Assembly: GCA_905215805.1 (NCBI GenBank)
Contig: CAJMRL010000016.1
Location: forward strand, 1 to 58,897
Direction of reading: 5' to 3'
DNA: 58,897 nucleotides
Source: an uncultured bacterium
GTDB taxonomy: Bacteria > Bacillota > Clostridia > UBA1381
The notes below the pieces were generated by a model. It did no database searches. It saw nothing but the letters and a program-made list of their open reading frames with translations, and was not told the origin of the DNA. A program made the position numbers and the translations under genes. This document shows, one piece after another, positions 52,256 to 58,897 of the stretch (within the stretch, counting starts at the first letter, position 1; each line of letters starts with the position of its first letter).

Positions 52256-54844
52256 TTATCTCTCTACTTCTTCCATAATAAAGCATTCGATTGTATCGCC
52301 TTCTTTTATATCGTTGAAATTTTCAATGCCGATACCGCACTCAAAATTCTCTGCAACTTCTTTTGCATCATCTTTAAAGCGCTTAAGCGAATCAATCCTA
52401 CCTTCGTGTATGATTATTCCATCACGCACAAGTCTTATTTCCGCATTTCTTACTATCTTTCCCTGAGTTACATAACATCCGGCAATAGTACCTACGGACG
52501 AAACCTTGAAAGTCTGTCTTACTTCTGCATAACCCAAAACCTTTTCCTTATATTCAGGCTCAAGCATACCCTTCATAGCAGCTTCCATTTCCTCTATAGC
52601 CTGATATATTACCCTGTAAAGTCTTATATCGACTTCTTTCTGAGCTGCAAAGCTCAGCGCACCTGCATCCGGTCTTACATTAAAGCCAATTATAATGGCA
52701 TTCGATGCATCCGCAAGCATTACATCAGATTCGTTTATTGCGCCCACTCCGCCGTGTATTGCTCTTACGCGCACTTCATCATTCGAAAGCTTTTCAAGAC
52801 TTTGCTTTACAGCCTCAACAGAACCCTGTACATCAGCTTTTATGATAACGTCAAGCTCCTTCATTTTTCCTGCGTCAATCTGTGAGAACAAATTATCAAG
52901 AGATACTTTTGTGACAGCATTAAATCTATCTTCCTGCTGTTCCTGACGTCTTTGCTCTGCAACCTCACGAGCAAGCTTTTCATTATCTACTACAACAAGC
53001 TGATCTCCGCCTGACGGTGCTTCCGAAAGACCTTGTATCTCAACCGGAGTTGAAGGACCGGCCGCTTTTACGCGTCTTCCCTTATCATTTACCATCGCTC
53101 TTACATGACCTACCGCTGTTCCGGCAATTACTATATCTCCGACATGAAGCGTACCGTTCTGAACAAGTACCGTTGCAACAGGACCTCTGCCCTTATCTAC
53201 TCTCGCTTCTATAACGGTTCCCTTAGCGCTTCTGTTCGGATTTGCCTTAAGCTCCTGCATATCGGCTACAAGCAGTACCATTTCAAGAAGTCCGTCTATA
53301 TTTATTCTCTTCTTCGCCGACACCTCGACAACTACGGTATCTCCGCCCCATTCCTCAGGAACGAGACCATATTCGGTAAGGGCCTGCTTTACCATAGCCG
53401 GATTAGCTCCGTCCTTATCGATCTTATTGATCGCAACAACTATCTGTACTCCGGCAGCCTTAGCATGGTTTATAGCCTCGACAGTCTGCGGCATTATTCC
53501 GTCATCAGCTGCGACAACAAGAATTGCGACGTCTGTCACCATAGCTCCTCTTGCTCTCATGGTCGTAAAAGCTTCATGACCCGGTGTATCGAGGAATGTT
53601 ATTATTCTGTCATTTAATTTCACGCTATATGCGCCGATATGCTGGGTAATTCCGCCTGCTTCTGTAGATATTACATTTGTATCCCTTATAGCGTCAAGAA
53701 GCGAAGTCTTACCATGATCGACATGACCCATAACAACTACAACCGGCGGACGCGGAACGAGATCTTCCTCCTTATCTTCAACATCCGTATCAGCAAAAAG
53801 AAGCTCTTCCTTTGTAACAACCACCTCAGGCTTCACCTCTACGCCAAACTCATCTCCGATAAGCGCTGCCGTATCAAAATCAATTGACTGATTCATTGTA
53901 GCCATAACGCCAAGCATGAACAGCTTCTTTACAACCTCCGCACCGGTTCTGCCTATTTTGGACGCAAATTCTCCGACTGCGATAGTTTCAGGAATTTCTA
54001 CCTCTGTTATTACCTTTTTGGGTATAGGCTGCTTTTGCTTATTTTTCTTGCCTTTTTTATTCTTGTCATTTCTTGACTGTATCCTTGACTGCTCCTGTTG
54101 GCGGCCTTTTCTTCGGTTCTTGTTTTTCGAGCCTCTTTCTTTTTCATGCTCTTCTTCGGAAACAAGCCCCTCTATTCTCTCTCTTGATTCTATTTTCTCA
54201 AGATCTACATTTGATATTCTCGTGTCAACATGACGCTTTCTTTCCTTTGTCTGTACGGATATAGACTCGGTACTGTCGCTCTTGAATGCGCTAAGGTCAA
54301 CTTTCGTTCCTGCCTGTTTCTTTGCATGATTATGATTTTTTTTCTGTTTATCCTTTTTTTGCTCGTTTGATTTATTATCGTTACTAACGCTCTTCTTTTT
54401 CTCCGGCGTCTGATTATTTTTTTCTTTCTTTATTTCTTCTATATTTTTCTCCGGTTTCAACGTCTTTTCCTCCGGTATATTTTTTTCTTTATTTATATTA
54501 TTATCAATATTATTTTGCTCTTTTTGCTCTTTCTTTACGCTGTCGTTTTTATAAGAATCCTTTTTCGGCTGATCCTTCTTTTTCACTGATTTCTTTTCTG
54601 TACTTTTACTATCAGTTTTTTGATCCTTTGCTGCAACAGCCGCAGCCTTTTCTTTTATAACTTCAGCCTCGTCAGTATTATTAAGCTGTGTAAAAACATC
54701 AAACGCAAGGCTTATCTGTTCTTCAGTCATGACAGAGGACAGACTTTTTAATTCAACTCCATACTCAGCCATTTTGCTCATCATTTCCTTGCCTGTTATT
54801 TTTAATAATTTTGCAACCTCGCTTAATTTCTTGTTTTCTGCCAT
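52256..54844 (-). CDS. infB: Translation initiation factor IF-2
   Basis: A GTPase that places initiator tRNA on the ribosome. The 862 residues: a short N-terminal IF2_N helix (MAENKKLSEVAKLLKITGKEM), a ~200-residue Lys/Glu/Asn/Gln-rich low-complexity linker, a second IF2_N (TIAVGEFASKIGRTGAEVVKKLFMLGVM), then the GTPase domain with GHVDHGKTSLLD, DTPGHEAF and NKID, and domains II to IV. The start is ATG 54844 after AAAGGGTG. It overlaps the end of rnpM by 26 bp (54844-54871 region). Confidence 0.96.
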   Translation of the reverse strand: MAENKKLSEVAKLLKITGKEMMSKMAEYGVELKSLSSVMTEEQISLAFDVFTQLNNTDEAEVIKEKAAAVAAKDQKTDSKSTEKKSVKKKDQPKKDSYKNDSVKKEQKEQNNIDNNINKEKNIPEEKTLKPEKNIEEIKKEKNNQTPEKKKSVSNDNKSNEQKKDKQKKNHNHAKKQAGTKVDLSAFKSDSTESISVQTKERKRHVDTRISNVDLEKIESRERIEGLVSEEEHEKERGSKNKNRRKGRQQEQSRIQSRNDKNKKGKKNKQKQPIPKKVITEVEIPETIAVGEFASKIGRTGAEVVKKLFMLGVMATMNQSIDFDTAALIGDEFGVEVKPEVVVTKEELLFADTDVEDKEEDLVPRPPVVVVMGHVDHGKTSLLDAIRDTNVISTEAGGITQHIGAYSVKLNDRIITFLDTPGHEAFTTMRARGAMVTDVAILVVAADDGIMPQTVEAINHAKAAGVQIVVAINKIDKDGANPAMVKQALTEYGLVPEEWGGDTVVVEVSAKKRINIDGLLEMVLLVADMQELKANPNRSAKGTVIEARVDKGRGPVATVLVQNGTLHVGDIVIAGTAVGHVRAMVNDKGRRVKAAGPSTPVEIQGLSEAPSGGDQLVVVDNEKLAREVAEQRRQEQQEDRFNAVTKVSLDNLFSQIDAGKMKELDVIIKADVQGSVEAVKQSLEKLSNDEVRVRAIHGGVGAINESDVMLADASNAIIIGFNVRPDAGALSFAAQKEVDIRLYRVIYQAIEEMEAAMKGMLEPEYKEKVLGYAEVRQTFKVSSVGTIAGCYVTQGKIVRNAEIRLVRDGIIIHEGRIDSLKRFKDDAKEVAENFECGIGIENFNDIKEGDTIECFIMEEVER

Positions 54845-54870
54845 ATATAGTATCACCCTTTCCCATAATC

Positions 54871-55149
54871 TCAAAGGTCTGTTTTATCTGAACAGGACTG
54901 TTCTGCCGCTTGATATATCTCATGCGGCACATTCTGCCTGAAATATTTTGCCAGAAGATTTTTCTTTTCCGCTCTCTGCACACATTTTTTATCCGCGCAT
55001 ATATATGCACCACGGCCAAATTTCTTTTTTTCCGGATCAAGCTCTATTTTCCCATCTTTGCATACTATGCGTATAAGCTCTCTTTGCGGAAGCATCTGTC
55101 TGCAGCCTACGCACATTCTGAGCGGTATATGCTTTTCCTTACTGCTCAT
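54871..55149 (-). CDS. rnpM: YlxR-family RNA-binding protein (RNase P modulator RnpM)
   Basis: A 92-residue basic protein with the conserved MCVGCRQMLPQRELIRIV start and GRGAYICADKKCVQRAEKK motif of the YlxR family, recently linked to RNase P modulation in Bacillus subtilis. It sits between nusA and infB in the usual place. The ylxQ gene (L7Ae-like) that often follows is missing here. It begins 11 bp inside the 3' end of nusA. Confidence 0.9.
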   Translation of the reverse strand: MSSKEKHIPLRMCVGCRQMLPQRELIRIVCKDGKIELDPEKKKFGRGAYICADKKCVQRAEKKNLLAKYFRQNVPHEIYQAAEQSCSDKTDL

Positions 55150-56170
55150 CGGACGCCGAAATATCTATCTTCCATCCGGTAAGTCTTGCCGCAAGCCGTA
55201 CATTCTGACCTGACTTACCTATAGCAAGTGAAAGCTGGTGCTCCGGAACTGTCACCTTTGCGCTCTTCTCTTCCTCGTTTATTTCAACCGAAAGTACCTT
55301 CGAAGGACTCAGGCTTGCTGAAATAAACTCCGCTGGATCTTCGCTCCATTTTACTATATCAATCTTCTCGTTTCTAAGCTCATCGCCTATGTTCTGCACC
55401 CTTATTCCCTTTGGACCTATACATGCTCCCTGTGCATCCACATTAGGATCATTTGACCAAACAGCTATCTTCGTTCTTGACCCTGCTTCTCTCGCTACAC
55501 TCTTTATTTCTACTATCCCTTTTTCAATCTCGGGAACCTCAAGCTCAAAAAGCTTTCTTACAAGTCCGGGATGAGTTCTCGAAATCATTATTTGAGTTCC
55601 CTTTGTTCCGTTCTTCACAGCGCTTACATAGCATTTTATCTGCTGATGTATTTCATATGTCTCTCCTGCCGGTCTTTCCTTTTCGGGAAGCATTGCTTCA
55701 AGCTTACCTATATCAACAAACACATTTCCATTCTCTATCCTGTCAACCACTCCGGTTACAATATCATTTGTTTTGTCTGTATATTCACTGTATATAATTC
55801 CTCTTTCAGCCTCGCGTATTCTTTGAGTCACTACCTGTTTTGCCGTTGTCGCTGCGATACGTCCAAAATTTTTAGGAGTAACTTCAATATTAACAGTATC
55901 TCCGTATTGATATGAACCGCTTATTTTTCTTGCATCCTCCAGTGATATTTCCTCCTGATCGTCATATACCTCTTCGACAACCTTCTTCTGTGCCATTACA
56001 ACTACTTTTCCTTTTGCTCTGTCTATATTAACGGCAACATTCTGAAGCGAATTAAAGTTCTTTTTATAAGCTGATACCAACGCTGCCTCCAGCGCTTCAA
56101 ATATAACATCAGGACTTATTCCTTTTTCTTCACAAAGCGTTTGGAGTGCTTCAAGTAATTCCTTATTCAT
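55139..56170 (-). CDS. nusA: Transcription termination/antitermination factor NusA
   Basis: Binds RNA polymerase and nascent RNA and affects pausing and hairpin termination. The 343 residues show the N-terminal polymerase-binding domain (MNKELLEALQTLCEEKGISPDVIFEALEAALV), S1 domain (GVVDRIENGNVFVDIGKLEAMLP), and two KH domains (GACIGPKGIRVQNI, LAIGKSGQNVRLAARLTGWKIDI). It ends after the KH domains, the short Gram-positive form. The start is ATG 56170; the TTG at 56182 touches the AGGAGAGG site. Confidence 0.96.
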   Translation of the reverse strand: MNKELLEALQTLCEEKGISPDVIFEALEAALVSAYKKNFNSLQNVAVNIDRAKGKVVVMAQKKVVEEVYDDQEEISLEDARKISGSYQYGDTVNIEVTPKNFGRIAATTAKQVVTQRIREAERGIIYSEYTDKTNDIVTGVVDRIENGNVFVDIGKLEAMLPEKERPAGETYEIHQQIKCYVSAVKNGTKGTQIMISRTHPGLVRKLFELEVPEIEKGIVEIKSVAREAGSRTKIAVWSNDPNVDAQGACIGPKGIRVQNIGDELRNEKIDIVKWSEDPAEFISASLSPSKVLSVEINEEEKSAKVTVPEHQLSLAIGKSGQNVRLAARLTGWKIDISASDEQ

Positions 56171-56189
56171 TTTTTTAATCAACCTCTCC

Positions 56190-56651
56190 TTAAAATCTAA
56201 AACTCAATCTTATATATACAGCGTCCTTTACAGGTATTTCCTTTATCTCACCGTCAACCTCAATCGATGCGGTGCCATTATCATACCCGCGAAGTATGCC
56301 GGTAAATTCTTTTTTTCCATCTTCTGCCGGAGCATAAAGCTTTACGTCAACTTCTCTTCCGATGTAATACAGAAACTCTCTTTCCTTAACGAGCTTTCTG
56401 TCAACTCCCGGAGAAGACACCTCAAGCGAATAATTCTGTTCTATAGGATCATTTTTATCCAACACTTCTTCAACGGCTCTTGAAAATTTTTCACATTCAT
56501 CTATTCCCACTCCGCCGTCTTTATCTATATAAAAACACAAAACATTATTGCCGTTTTGTTTTTTATATGTGACATCAACAACATACACACCATGAGCACG
56601 AGCTGTTTCCTCGCTAAGCTCAAGAGCCAAATTTTCAATTTTATTCGCCAT
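56190..56651 (-). CDS. rimP: Ribosome maturation factor RimP
   Basis: Needed for 30S subunit assembly. The 153 residues begin MANKIENLALELSEETARAHGVYVVDV and contain the VCFYIDKDGGVGIDECEKFSRAVEEVLD-type segment and the LEVSSPGVDRKLVKEREF motif. The start is ATG 56651 after GAGGAGG. Upstream in the same frame lie 17 codons encoded by a 14-bp hairpin, giving a possible longer form from ATG 56702, but that ATG lacks a close binding site. It leads the nusA-infB operon. Confidence 0.93.
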   Translation of the reverse strand: MANKIENLALELSEETARAHGVYVVDVTYKKQNGNNVLCFYIDKDGGVGIDECEKFSRAVEEVLDKNDPIEQNYSLEVSSPGVDRKLVKEREFLYYIGREVDVKLYAPAEDGKKEFTGILRGYDNGTASIEVDGEIKEIPVKDAVYIRLSFRF

Positions 56652-56670
56652 GATATCCTCCTCAATAAAC

Positions 56671-56702
56671 ATGAAAGAGTGGGTTAATACCCACTCTTTC
56701 AT
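56671..56702 (-). promoter_or_regulatory. Perfect 14-bp hairpin in the rimP leader
   Basis: ATGAAAGAGTGGGT (56671-56684) and ACCCACTCTTTCAT (56689-56702) pair perfectly across a four-base loop. The hairpin starts about 18 nt after the predicted start of transcription and ends ~10 nt before the rimP ribosome-binding site. No T-run follows, so it is not a simple terminator. A role in translation control, RNase cleavage or protein binding is possible. Confidence 0.7.
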
Positions 56703-56726
56703 CGTAAACTTTATTCTTCCTCAAAT

Positions 56727-56755
56727 ATTATACCACAAAAGATATGATTTGGCAA
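56727..56755 (-). promoter_or_regulatory. Promoter of the rimP-nusA-infB operon
   Basis: On the minus strand TTGCCA (56750-56755), 17 bp, TATAAT (56727-56732). It drives the long gene train that runs to glmU or beyond. Confidence 0.75.
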
Positions 56756-56836
56756 TAGTTTTAATCATTGTTCATAACAATTTTTAAGCCGTATATAGTA
56801 TAATATTTTGTCTAATCTGCACTGTTACTCTAAAAA

Positions 56837-57916
56837 TTATTCATCATCAGATGAAGATGAGGCAGAAGATTTTGAAGATGATGAAGAACTGCTCGAAGAT
56901 GAAGAGGATTCACTGTCCCAATCATAGCTATCAGGATCTGTAGGATCTCCGGTAGTTATATGGTCTGCCGGATAACCGAAATTCTCCTGAACCATTTGTC
57001 TTACCTCAGCAAGATCAACAAGCCATACATCTCCTATGTCCTTATCTGTTCCATATTCTCCGGGAAGCTCCACAGTTTCTATACTCGTGCTCTTAAAATC
57101 CGTCAGATATTTAGAATATTTAACAATATCAGAGAATGTGAAATTAGTTTTTATTTCTTTGCTTATATCATTAAATATAGCCGGAATTTTAAGTATAAGA
57201 GAAGCATTGAGCTTTTGATCCACAATCGCCTTCAAAAGCTTTTGCTGCATTGCAACTCTGTCCGTATCACCGTTTACATAGCCCTTAAACACGCCGGTTT
57301 TAGGATCCACATTACCATGACGATAACGCATTACCCAAACCGCCTGCTGTCCGTTAAGCTGATAGTCTCCCGGCGGAAGATTTATATGCAGTCCCTGAAC
57401 GGGGTCATCATATACCATTCCAACTCCGTCGCCGTAAAGATCGGGAATTGTAAACTCTATCGGTCCAAGCTCGTCCACTACATGAGCCACCGCGTCAAAC
57501 GAAAAATCCACATAATAATTTATAGGTATGCCGGTAAGCCGTGTGACAGCCTCACAAGTTGCCGTCGGACCGCCTATCACTCCATCCTTCATATATGCGT
57601 GAGCCGCATTTATCTTCTGATATCTGTTTCCCACATAAATTTTTGTATCTCTTGGAATAGAAAGCAGTTTTACTACTTTTGTCTGCGTATCAAAGCTTGC
57701 AAGCATAATGGCGTCTGTACGAAGTCCATCCACATCCGTACACATCAGGAGAACATTGATTTTTCCTCCCTCAGCCGCAACCGTTGACGTATTATCAACA
57801 CTTGTTTCGGTATCTCCCGGAGAAAAATCCATACCCATAAAAATAAAGGCCGCAATCAGAACTACACCCAAAGATACGCCGAGTACCTGAAAATACCTCT
57901 TCACATTAAACTTCAA
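56837..57916 (-). CDS. LytR-CpsA-Psr (LCP) family cell-wall glycopolymer ligase
   Basis: Attaches anionic or other glycopolymers from undecaprenyl carriers to peptidoglycan. The 359 residues have one N-terminal membrane helix (about 10-30), then the extracytoplasmic LCP domain with its phosphate-binding arginines (CTDVDGLRTDAIML, LSIPRDTKIYV, MRYRHGNVDPKTG...GDTDRVAMQQKLLKAI). The last ~30 residues are an acidic poly-serine tail. The start is TTG 57916, eight bases after GGGAGG. It has its own promoter. No clear terminator separates it from the rimP promoter. Confidence 0.92.
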   Translation of the reverse strand: MKFNVKRYFQVLGVSLGVVLIAAFIFMGMDFSPGDTETSVDNTSTVAAEGGKINVLLMCTDVDGLRTDAIMLASFDTQTKVVKLLSIPRDTKIYVGNRYQKINAAHAYMKDGVIGGPTATCEAVTRLTGIPINYYVDFSFDAVAHVVDELGPIEFTIPDLYGDGVGMVYDDPVQGLHINLPPGDYQLNGQQAVWVMRYRHGNVDPKTGVFKGYVNGDTDRVAMQQKLLKAIVDQKLNASLILKIPAIFNDISKEIKTNFTFSDIVKYSKYLTDFKSTSIETVELPGEYGTDKDIGDVWLVDLAEVRQMVQENFGYPADHITTGDPTDPDSYDWDSESSSSSSSSSSSSKSSASSSSDDE

Positions 57917-57981
57917 TTCATTAACCTCCCGATTTAAAATACACCGTTATCCCTCTGCATTACTGCATGCTTATTTATAAT

Positions 57982-58010
57982 ATTATATCATCTCATAACT
58001 CCCCCGTCAA
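57982..58010 (-). promoter_or_regulatory. Promoter of the LCP gene
   Basis: On the minus strand TTGACG (58005-58010), 17 bp, TATAAT (57982-57987), about 65 bp before the TTG start. Confidence 0.75.
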
Positions 58011-58042
58011 TACAATAAAATGTCCTGTTTGTGAATTCTTTA

Positions 58043-58091
58043 TTACATTTTATTTACATTTCGTTATTTAATCCATTATCTGTGATATAAT
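58043..58091 (+). promoter_or_regulatory. Candidate promoter with TTACA repeats for the SLOG-HTH gene
   Basis: A TATAAT (58086-58091) has a poor -35 (GTTATT). TTACA at 58043 and 58054 and TTATT at 58064 are spaced 11 and 10 bp apart, the same phasing as the repeats before the phosphate transporter. AT-rich sequence makes chance likely. Confidence 0.3.
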
Positions 58092-58134
58092 TGCACATAT
58101 ACAACAAGACAACAACGAAAGGATGATTTACATA

Positions 58135-58866
58135 ATGAAAACCTGTACATTTGCCGGACACAGTGTTTGCCGTGACATATTTATAGCCGATCTTGCCGAA
58201 CGTGAAATAAAGAGGATCTTGGAAGAAAACGATATTATACATTTTTACTGCGGCGGAATGGGAGAATTTGATAAGCTCTGCGAAACCACTTTACATGATA
58301 TGAAACACGTATTTCCCGATAAACAGATATTTATAGACCTTGTTATGCCGTTCTCTACTAAAGATATGGATTATAATCCAAGGTATTATAATGACAATTA
58401 CAGCAATGTAATTATCCCCGACTGCCTGTCGCAATATGATTCTAAAAAGAAAATACCTATGCGCAACCGCTGGATGGTTGATACCTCTGAATTTCTTATA
58501 GCATATGTAACACACAAAAGCAGCGGTGCATGGAACACACTTCAGCATGCGATAAAAAAGCACCGCAGTTTTATAAACCTTTCGGAAGTGCCCGCTGATG
58601 ATCATTGCTACTCCTTCAACCAAATTTTCGGACTTATTATAAAGCTGAACAGAAGGATAAACGGCATTGCTCTTGAAGGATTCTCAAAAGCTACAAAGCT
58701 TTCCTATGATTATCTTTATAATATAGAAAATGCGTTAAGAACTCCGACTCTTGATGCAATAGTAAAAATAAGCCGTTCTATGAATATGGCTCCTCACGCT
58801 TTAATAGAGACGGCCGAGCAGGAATACAATAAGATAAGAAAACAAAAAGGGGCTGTGACAAAATGA
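58135..58866 (+). CDS. SLOG-like (DUF1273-type) protein fused to a helix-turn-helix domain
   Basis: A 243-residue soluble protein. Residues ~1-150 look like the DUF1273/YpsA branch of the SLOG Rossmann fold: it opens TCTFAGHSVC, and the CGGMGEFDKLCE stretch would be the nucleotide or sugar-nucleotide binding loop; MVDTSEFLIAYV with SGAWNTLQHAIKK closes the fold. Residues ~175-230 are an Xre-type helix-turn-helix (GFSKATKLSYDYLYNIENALRTPTLDAIVKISRSM). The start is ATG 58135; the ATG at 58123 touches the AAAGGA site. A ligand-responsive regulator is the simplest reading; the target is unknown. No known immunity-system neighbour is visible. Confidence 0.75.
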   Translation: MKTCTFAGHSVCRDIFIADLAEREIKRILEENDIIHFYCGGMGEFDKLCETTLHDMKHVFPDKQIFIDLVMPFSTKDMDYNPRYYNDNYSNVIIPDCLSQYDSKKKIPMRNRWMVDTSEFLIAYVTHKSSGAWNTLQHAIKKHRSFINLSEVPADDHCYSFNQIFGLIIKLNRRINGIALEGFSKATKLSYDYLYNIENALRTPTLDAIVKISRSMNMAPHALIETAEQEYNKIRKQKGAVTK

Positions 58867-58897
58867 TTTTTTAAATCATTTTGTTCACGGCTCTTTT
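58851..58897 (+). terminator. Strong terminator at the right edge
   Basis: GGCTGTGACAAAATGAT and ATCATTTTGTTCACGGCT (58851-58892) form a long stem with one bulge, beginning before the stop codon of the SLOG-HTH gene, followed by CTTTT at the window end. Confidence 0.85.

Noticed and set aside
51950..52885. A 311-codon plus-strand frame opposite rbfA and infB
   Set aside because: Its composition (rich in Tyr, Cys, Phe, Ser) is that of an antisense shadow; both minus-strand genes are certain.
53916..54264. Low-complexity Lys/Glu/Asn repeats in infB as a tandem repeat or foreign insertion
   Set aside because: IF-2 proteins normally have a variable charged linker in this position, and the DNA is not a tandem repeat.

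Overview
The window reads as one chromosome segment of an anaerobic, spore-forming member of the Clostridia (Bacillota), most likely a gut or plant-fibre-associated species. The clues are spoIVA, a Na+-pumping biotin decarboxylase operon, a 2-hydroxyacyl-CoA dehydratase activase fusion, fibre-type glycoside hydrolases, the carboxynorspermidine route to spermidine, frequent ATA isoleucine codons and very regular sigma-A promoters (TATAAT with 17-bp spacers). I see no rRNA, tRNA, CRISPR array, insertion sequence or phage gene; accessory content is small.

Layout. 1-3.1 kb (minus): dapF, then glnA with a downstream ANTAR-domain regulator, the glnA mRNA starting with a terminator-like hairpin. 3.2-10.7 kb: an orphan nucleotidyltransferase (minus), then an ABC-class ATPase coupled to a GH43 glycosidase and followed by a GH2 beta-galactosidase (plus). 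10.7-16.8 kb (minus): a 1440-residue activase fusion and rqcH. 17.1-19.9 kb (plus): carboxynorspermidine dehydrogenase, nspC and a small coiled-coil protein. 20-22.2 kb (minus): spoIVA with a lipoprotein gene directly behind it. 22.4-27.6 kb (plus): a five-gene Na+-translocating decarboxylase operon with two different carboxyltransferases. 27.6-31.7 kb (plus): a phosphate unit, Na+/Pi transporter plus PhoB/PhoR-like pair, preceded by 10-11-bp-spaced TTTACA-like repeats. 31.8-33.8 kb (plus): hisZ-hisG. 33.9-36.7 kb (minus): csoR-copA, CopA carrying a C-terminal CopZ-like domain with its own internal ribosome-binding site. 36.8-38.2 kb (minus): ECF sigma factor and anti-sigma-like membrane protein. 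38.4-42.3 kb (minus): fruR-fruK-fruA-HPr, with an HPr that lacks the usual Ser46.

42.6-56.7 kb (minus) is a long translation and cell-wall gene train: rimP-nusA-rnpM-infB-rbfA-nrnA-truB-ribF-glmU, an intergenic terminator, then pth-mfd-prsA. Its promoter is followed by a 14-bp perfect hairpin directly in front of the rimP ribosome-binding site. The window closes with an LCP-family cell-wall glycopolymer ligase (minus) and a SLOG-like/HTH fusion protein of unknown role (plus), ended by a strong terminator.

Most genes are ordinary core genes. The best candidates for something new are the copA/copZ gene-within-gene arrangement, the dual-carboxyltransferase Na+ pump operon, the nested palindrome on the phoB-like promoter, the Ser46-less fructose HPr, the glnA leader, the lipoprotein tied to spoIVA and the SLOG-HTH fusion. 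Function calls come from motif recognition by eye; no database search was run.
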